Of a DNA stretch of 64,000 nucleotides, positions 57,245 through 64,000 are shown piece by piece; within the stretch, counting starts at the first letter, position 1; every line of letters begins with the position of its first letter. The position numbers and the translations under genes are program-made. The notes under the pieces were generated by a model. The model did no database searches, had not been told where the DNA came from, and worked only from the letters and a program-made list of their open reading frames with translations. This DNA is from Epiperipatus broadwayi (taxonomy: Eukaryota; Onychophora; Udeonychophora; Euonychophora; Peripatidae), in assembly GCA_028023455.1 (NCBI GenBank), contig JAQFVV010012416.1:2475767-2539766 (forward strand), read 5' to 3'.

Positions 57245-58572
57245 TGTGATGTGATGTGATGTGTTGTGACCTCCTTAAATGAAGTCAGGAATTGCTCAGC
57301 AACTATGCCTAAAGAAACCTGTTAGCCACTTTACCTTCCCTTTTCATTCCCCACCCTAAGCTTTCACATAATCTGCTCCATTCCATTTCCACAACATAAT
57401 ATTTGTCAACTCTATGGCCTATATCTAAATCCCTTTATCATTTCCCAAACCCAGCATAAAAATCAGCCCACTTTCCATATAATCATTTTGTTCATATTTA
57501 TTCTTCCATAACTTCATTATTTGTACCCTTTCTGCTTTCAAGCATTTACATTCAATCAACACATGCCTAATATTTTCTATGCCTTCCTTACACAATTTTC
57601 AGACTAAATCACCCATATTTTTCCATTTACATGTATATTCTCTTGTAGCTAAAGCTCCCATTTGAGCCTTAAGCAATAAATTACTTTCCTTGCTATTATC
57701 ATAAGTTAACTCACACTCAATGTTTTCCATTTACTTCTATATATATTTAAACTCTTTTTACTTTCCCATACTAGTTCTCCAACTCTCTATTCTTTATTAA
57801 TGCATCTATTTTTTATCCCATTTCTTACCACTATAACACTCAACAATCCTCCTAACACAATCATCCTACCTTTACTACAAGTATACTGATATAAATTCTT
57901 TATCCAAATCTTTTGCATACCACATTACCTTTCTCACTCATCTTGTTGCAAGCCCTTTACTCATAACCCAATTAAATACTATTTTGGCTATTCTTTTACT
58001 ATCCATAAACTGAAACCTACCAAACATTTTCATTTTACTTTTTACATCTCTCATATAAAAGCTTGATCATCTCATTTCTCCTTGAATTGTTTCCTTTGCT
58101 GTCCACACCTCTGCATCTAATGCATGTTTTCCTACTTCCCTTTGTACTTTTTCTAAGTAATCTAATACCCTTTACTAACACATAATGCAGCATTACCATA
58201 TATTACCCACTCCTATTCTAGCTACATCATATTTATTATATGAAAACATTGTTAATTTCTTTACCAAACCCTTTCTATCCTTTGCTTCATTTACCATTTT
58301 TTTCTCCAATTCATCCAAGCAATTTTCCTGATTACTTAAGATGATTCCCAAATAACTATATCTATCCACCACACTTAACTTTATACCCCCAATAAAAATT
58401 CTACATCTTTTCTTTCCCCAGTATTAACCATCATTATATTTGATTTTTCTTCACTAAATTTAATCCCCATCTGTTTACCAACCCTTACACATGTCCTCAG
58501 CATAACTTCCATATCTTCTCTTCTTTCTGCACACAAAAAGATATTGTTCATTCCAATACAGTGACCCCCCCC
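57245..58572 (-). mobile_element. LINE-B copy, longest in the window, with RT thumb region
   Basis: Homologous to 34,068-35,165 but extending about 350 bases further 5'. In the extension the minus strand reads, through frameshifts, as the end of a reverse transcriptase: GIKFSEEKSNIMMVN (motif D) and YSYLGIILS (motif E). The 3' end is a TGTGATG repeat at 57,246-57,270. It is frameshifted throughout and 5'-truncated near a run of C at 58,565. Its uninterrupted TA-rich stretch at about 57,735-57,750 serves as the empty-site reference for the insertion at 49.1-49.9 kb. Confidence 0.7.
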
Positions 58573-59033
58573 ACAATATAATACATCTCACATTATTTGT
58601 AAGTAATACAATTTTATATTTTAAATATATATTTACGGTTAAAACTTTATATATTTGTGTTTGTTTGTTTTTTTGCTAAAACTTTATATATGTTTTTTTT
58701 TTTTTGTTAAAAACAGCTCACCATTTAATAAATGTTTCAGGGTTCTTTTTCATATTTCTCCTTTTTCCCTAATGAATATATCTTTCCATCATTGGAAATA
58801 GGATGTTTTTTTTTAAGATTTGAAGTTTGATATACATGTGCTGGGTCTTTATGATAGCACAATGTGTTATAGTATGCCAAGAGGGAGAAGGATGGCTTTG
58901 ACTACACAAAATGTCATACTAAAAACGTTTAACTCATAGGTACCTGTTTTATTTATTTTCAGTAATGAATATATGTCTCCATTATTTTTTTTAGATTTGA
59001 ACTTTTATATTACATGTGTACTCCCGGTGAAAT

Positions 59034-59148
59034 ATTATTCTAAGTTTGTGATATGTTTAAAATAATGCCTGAACAAATTTTATTGATTAAGTTTGTCTGG
59101 ACATTTCTTGGAGGCATTATTTTAAACATATCACAAACTTAGAATAAT
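59034..59148. repeat. Perfect 36-bp inverted repeat
   Basis: 59,034-59,069 and 59,113-59,148 are exact reverse complements around a 43-base loop. Similarity continues less perfectly outward (ACTCCC at 59,021 and GGGGGGAGT at 59,155). The outer right flank (59,160-59,205) reappears inverted at 57,088-57,132, so this belongs to a dispersed repeat. Confidence 0.85.
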
Positions 59149-60384
59149 ACATCAAGGGGGGAGTAATATATCATAGCAGGAATAATACCAAAGTACTGTT
59201 TATCCATCTTCCTATTCAAAATCTAGAAAAATTTGCAACAAAATGTAGTATTTTTTTTAAATGTACACAAAATTAAGATTTTATTCAGGTATCCAGTTCA
59301 TAATCTATTATTGGATAGTGAATGGATATTTTTTTTAAAGTCAAAAATAAACTAAAGAAGAAATACTGTACTACCACCTCACAAGTTAACATTTGATTAA
59401 CTTGATAAGTATTGTTTAACCCTTTACAATTTTTATTAATAAAGAGATTAACAAGAGAACATTTAAAAGCTATTTTACTTATACAATACATATATGTATA
59501 GTAATACCTTTTGATAGTAGTTATTCACGATTTAAAAAATATATTAAAAAATTACAAATTAATGAACTATAAATTTTAATTTTTTATATTGTAATGTTTT
59601 AATTGACAGTGTTAAAAACATACTGTAAAACAGTTTGCTACTGAATACAGACACTAATATTTACATCATAGCATGGAACTAAATGTCATGCATAAGAGGG
59701 GATTATAGTGTACACTAACCCATTTTGTTGTGACCATAAGGAATTTTGCATTTTATCTAAAGAGTGAAAAAACCTATTTTCAATTTATATATATTTATTT
59801 TCAAGTTTTTTTTTTTTTTAGTTTTTATTAATGCATCCCTCATCTCAACTCCACTACATACAAGCATACACGCACACACACACACCAGCCAAATACACCA
59901 GTTAAAAATTGTTAAATCAAATTCCCAAATTCACTATTGATGTTTTTTTTTCCCAAGGCAGATCTTCTCAAGTCTAAAAAAACAATAGGCTTCATGCTCA
60001 CACGCACACACGTATACGTGTATATATATGTACTATAATAATCACAATTCAAACTAACATTCTAATTACATTTAACATTAAAAAGTTTTAAACGAAATAG
60101 TAACTTCAATTTTGTAATATTTAATTATAAGAGTTTCTTTCATTCTTCTACTCATCTCAAATAAAACTATTTCAAAGAGTGAAAGACGCAAGAGTATTAA
60201 ATAGGCGAGGGACTCCCTCATTGTCATAGATTTTAATTTAAATTTTTTCTGTTATATAACATTTTATATGTTGTTAAATAATGAACTAGTAAATAATTCT
60301 TAAATGCACACTATATTTTTATGGCTTTGAAAAATGGTTACATTTATTTTGTTTGTTTGTTTTCCTCCCAGTACGATACAAGGT

Positions 60385-60515
60385 GTTAAAAGCGAATAGA
60401 AACCAGTTCCTACCTTGCGTGTAGTGAAAATTACACTATAGAAATATTATTCATTATGGGATAATTTCTAGTCTAATGAATGGATGACTAATGCAAATTA
60501 TTAATAGTTATCGTT
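60385..60515 (+). repeat. Second copy of the 45.2 kb hairpin repeat
   Basis: CCAGTTCCTACCTTGCGTG, TACACTATAGAAATATTATTC and CTAGTCTAATGAATGGATGA follow in the same order as at 45.2 kb. Confidence 0.55.
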
Positions 60516-60788
60516 AAAGCAGTAAACAATTCCATAGTTCCAGGCTCAATTTTAAGTTCTTTTAAACTTACCCAGGCTGGACATTACTTTACTTAATACT
60601 TTCTGTTGTTTCGGAAGTAAAACAAAAACTGTTATATTGGTATTTATTTCTATTTCAATATGGAGTAGTGTTCAGTTATTTTGAAAAAATTTTGAATCCA
60701 TTTTTTTCCTAACACATAATTTTAGAAATTTTTTTTAATATAGTAAGTTTAAAAAGAATTAAAAAATGCAATGAATAGTATATATCAA

Positions 60789-60900
60789 AGCGTTGACCGG
60801 GAGGAGAACCCGGGCCAGCTGCTTGGAAGGCAGCTACGCTAACTGCTAGGCCATCAACGCTGGAAGGCATCTATGCTAACCGCTAGGCCACCAACGCTTG
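60789..60900 (-). mobile_element. tRNA-Gly(TCC)-like SINE with duplicated 5' half
   Basis: 60,789-60,860 folds as a 72-base cloverleaf: 7-bp acceptor stem, perfect GCTGC/GCAGC anticodon stem with a TCC anticodon, 5-bp T stem. The T loop reads TTCTCCT instead of TTCGANT, which damages the B box. Upstream, at 60,861-60,898, is a second copy of the 5' half. The duplicated head and the TTTGATA tail fit a SINE rather than a working gene. Confidence 0.65.
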
Positions 60901-61589
60901 ACAAGTAGTACATATTTTTTCAAAGGCTATAAATTCATTTTAGATATACAAATTAAAAAAATTATCACATTTTATTTTAAAAAAATTTTAATAAGCAATT
61001 CTTTATCAGAAGTTATAAAAATTATGCAAATTAATTATAAGTACATTAAAAATGAAAAATCAATCCATTAAACTTCTAAACCGAATATCATCAAATGACG
61101 TCGAAGAATGTTGCTATAGATTCACTCTAGTGATATTTAACTTCTCCTTTGAGAGATCATTTTATACTAGTGAAACAGGAGTAACTTATTGCAAACATAT
61201 TTAACCATATGGTGTTATTTAAATTAACTACATTTCTCTCATATAAAATTTAGTAATCAAAACAACTTTTGATTAAACGATTGAATTAATTCAGTAATTC
61301 GTCAATAAAACAATTTTATTTCCCAGCATAAAATTACAATAAACTCTTTGGAAAAATAGATCAGAATATTAGTTTTACTATTTAATATACGTTATCCAAA
61401 CACATTTGTAATTACGTAAATATAAAACACACGTCTGTATAAGTACATTAATTAAGCGCTGAAAACTAATCTAGAGAATATACAAATTGAAGGAAAAGTA
61501 CCAAAAGTAAATATCCTAGTCAAATAGTTGGTTTATAAAATTCCTAAAAATGTTTAGTCATCATGCAAAAAGTAAAACAAATATCTAAT

Positions 61590-61920
61590 TACACCTTGTG
61601 TTTTGATTCAAACATGACTTATTTTATAGACTACTTAATAAAGACGTATTTTTATATTGGACTATTTCCATCATCTAATATGTGTATTGAATGTCTTTAG
61701 AAAAATTTAACTTTATTTAAATATTCCAAATACATTCATCTGTTAGTAATACCACGGCAAACAGGTTAGTATTACTATTACTAATAGTTGAGGGTATTTG
61801 GAATATTTAAATAAAGTTAATGGATGATGAAAATAGTCCAATATAAAAACGCAATTAGTACATCATCATCACAAACCTTCAGGAAAACATTAATAAAGAC
61901 TTGTTTGAATCAAAATACAT
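61590..61920. repeat. Interrupted inverted repeat
   Basis: The segment from 61,708 to 61,732 is exactly inverted at 61,795-61,819. Flanking pieces (TATTGGACTATTT with CATCATC; TTTTGATTCAAAC) are also inverted on both sides, giving arms over 100 bases with small gaps. No recognised element ends. Confidence 0.75.
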
Positions 61921-62599
61921 TTATTCTTCATATCAGTATAAATGAGTAAATATTTTGAGAGATTTTATAAATGAATTATTTGACTAGAGTACTTTTAAAA
62001 CAAATTTTTATTGTGTTAAAATTTTTTTTTAGCTACATTTATGGACAATTTGGTTTGAATTCCATTAGCAACATAAAATAGACAAGTACAATGTTTATAT
62101 ATTACAAATAATACATTATTTACACACATAGCATTGATATAAAAAAATTTAATAATCGTAAAAGAAAAAAATATTATAATGGTGTTGGGAGAGTAACAAG
62201 ACTCTATGTAGCATTAACAATGTTTGAAGGGGCAAGTACCTGATCTCTGTTTTTTTTTATTTTTGAGATCTTATTGAATGATAGTGATTATAATTGCTTA
62301 GATGGTTGAAGCAAAGATTGTGTCTTATGAACCAAAGGGTATACATAAGAAAAATAGTGATTCTAATTAAAGGAAAAAAGTATCATTTTATGCTATCAGT
62401 AAGACTAATACTAGAATATGAGATTTTGTAATTGACTCAATGATGCTTCTATATACGAGAAGAGCAGGATATTGAATTAGAAAATAGTGTATTGTTTCTT
62501 CAGACTAATGACAAAGAGAGCAAACTGGATTAATGTTAGTAAAGAATCTTCTCTAAGGACAAGAAATGACTAGAGGGGAGAGCCTCCAAATTAATTTTA

Positions 62600-63850
62600 A
62601 TAATGAAATCAATATATTTTGGCTCTAAGTACCAGAATTTGAATTTTTTGATTGTTTGTTTTCTTAGTGACTTTAAAAATAGAAGGAGAATGATGAGGTT
62701 GGCTAGAACTATGCACCATGTTATAGACTTCCCAAAAGACTATTTTCCTGGAGAATGTCTGAACATCAATGTCAATACAAGAAGCTATATGTTTGATTAA
62801 GAAATAAAAAAAATTAACTTTACAGAGTGGAAGTGTATTGAGTGATTAGAATAAATTTCTTAGTGTTTGGATAAACAGAAACAAATTTATAAATAATATT
62901 AAATGATCTGTGAAAAAAAGGTGTATATTGAGTGGAGAAAAAGACTATTATCTTTAGCATGTTTTGTAAGGTTCTGATATTGACTGCAACCACTCTTTTG
63001 TTCCAAAATAGTGTTGAGTAAATTGAGTAGATCTTCTTGAAAGCATTAGTATAGTTGACAATTGGCATATAGTAAGTCATCTTTGGAAAAATCAGAATGA
63101 TAATGAGCAAGAGTACACTTCAGAAAGAGATTTAGTTATATTTTCAACAGATGTAAGAATAGACTTCTGAATGGATGCTGTCATAGCAGTTATAGATTTA
63201 TTTGTAAATGAAAAATCCAAGAAAGTTACGAGTCAGTGCAATGAATAGAGCAAGAACACTCTTACTAGTGATGATACTCCATGTGGATGATTTATCAAGA
63301 TTAAACTGATGCCTATATTGAGCCATGTAATTTTCCAGAATAGCCATAAGTGAAGGGGGAGATACTTCTTGGAGAAAAAAAATATAACAAGATCATACAT
63401 GAATGATATATGCTTAACCATTTTATCAATCAATGGAATATGTATACCAGGCAATTTTCTCTCTACTTTCAGAAGCAACAGGTTTATATATGTTATAAGA
63501 AACAATGCACTTAATGGTGAACTTTGCAGTATAGAGTTATGAGGTTTGCATCCTGATGTAATTTTTTTCATTAAGAATGATAAAAATTTCCCTATTTATT
63601 AGAAGGTTGGAATGGAAATATTATTCAATTTTAATAAATTTAATAACAACATCTGTAAAGATAGAATCAAAAACTGAAAGCAATATCTAGTTATACTACT
63701 ATAGAACCTGCTTTTTCAGGAAATCTTACTTGGTTAATGACAAGTTTAAAAAGAGTGATAGCATCAAAGGGGAAGTTCCCTTTGAGAGTTACATCCCCAG
63801 AGACAGTAATCTTGGAAATTTATATTTGTTTTAAGAAGATAGAAATTCTT
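62600..63850 (-). pseudogene. Decayed jockey/CR1-like LINE reverse transcriptase
   Basis: The minus strand retains recognisable RT pieces through frameshifts. LDIAFSF lies near 63,690, like motif A (LDIxxAFD). SILQSSPLSALFLITYIN is in the 63,233-63,571 frame, like motif B (QGSPLSPLLFLIYIN). MYDLVIFF follows shortly, in the place of YADDLVIF (motif C), with the catalytic Ala-Asp lost. A second frame at 62,820-63,110 may be the thumb or C-terminal part. Several substitutions hit essential residues, so the copy is dead. The family differs from both the RTE and LINE-B elements. Confidence 0.6.
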
Positions 63851-63855
63851 TCTCA

Positions 63856-64000
63856 ACCATTTTTTTTTTTTTAAAAAAATATAAAAAAATAATAATATTA
63901 TTAATTATTTTTAAAAATCAAAAATATAAAAAAAAATAAAAAAAAAAAAATTCATAAAAAAATTTTTTTAAAAAAAATAAAAAAAACCAACTAAAAAAAT
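63856..64000. other. Extreme low-complexity A/T terminus
   Basis: The last 145 bases are almost only A and T in homopolymer-like runs, with four or five C bases and no G. It differs from the normal AT-rich background and may be a real poly-A/T stretch or a low-quality contig end. Confidence 0.6.

Larger units (their letters stand above)
58573..60784. other. Unassigned apart from the listed inverted and hairpin repeats
   Basis: 58,740-58,990 contains a loose internal duplication (CTAATGAATATATCTTTCCAT and TAATGAATATATGTCTCCAT). A (CA)n run lies at 59,866-59,885. 56,303-57,240 and 60,901-61,589 show nothing else. Confidence 0.4.

Noticed and set aside
62603-62800. 65-aa plus frame
   Set aside because: Overlaps the decayed LINE on the opposite strand and has no motif.

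Overview
The window looks like AT-rich, gene-poor nuclear DNA from an invertebrate animal. I cannot name the species. I see no operons, no bacterial-type gene density and no host protein-coding gene that I can support. What can be read is mobile DNA: a full-length LINE, remnants of three or four other LINE types, Penelope-like element (PLE) pieces, tRNA-derived SINEs, DNA-transposon remnants, microsatellites and many inverted repeats. Layout: 0.5-1.3 kb and 3.2-4.2 kb are degenerate tandem arrays, the second split by a foldback insertion. 5.7-6.9 kb is a composite repeat with hammerhead ribozyme (HHR) motifs and tRNA-like modules. 10.9-13.2 kb holds SINEs. 15.1-19.2 kb holds foldback elements and an inverted PLE pair. 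20.14-20.41 kb is a perfect TTA microsatellite of about 91 units. 21.9-24.9 kb is an RTE-type LINE with an uninterrupted 985-aa endonuclease/reverse transcriptase frame on the minus strand. 25.3-26.1 kb is bounded like a piggyBac-type element. 28-36 kb is a mosaic of SINEs, LINE fragments and HHR repeats. 36-45 kb is mostly unassignable AT-rich sequence. 45-51 kb holds further HHR relics and a LINE split by a PLE foldback. 51.9-55.1 kb holds a LINE relic, an HHR/tRNA-like composite and a foldback element. 55.8-56.3 kb is a small hAT derivative. 57.2-58.6 kb is another LINE copy. 60.8 kb holds a tRNA-Gly-like SINE, and 62.6-63.8 kb a decayed LINE. The most interesting signal is a set of HHR motifs in two repeat families. 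Family II, best at 5,837-5,895 minus, has an intact core, three good stems and a bulged stem I. Family I (3,455, 31,044 and 50,606) shares a 12-bp stem I with an internal loop and shows a compensatory stem II change. Family I lies in inverted-arm elements with 13-14 bp target duplications. Family II lies directly upstream of tRNA-like modules. The same window carries PLE GIY-YIG endonuclease remnants, also in inverted dimers flanked by (TA)n. PLEs are known HHR carriers, so I infer that these short repeats are non-autonomous PLE or retrozyme-like derivatives. Copy number, self-cleavage and novelty cannot be judged from one window.
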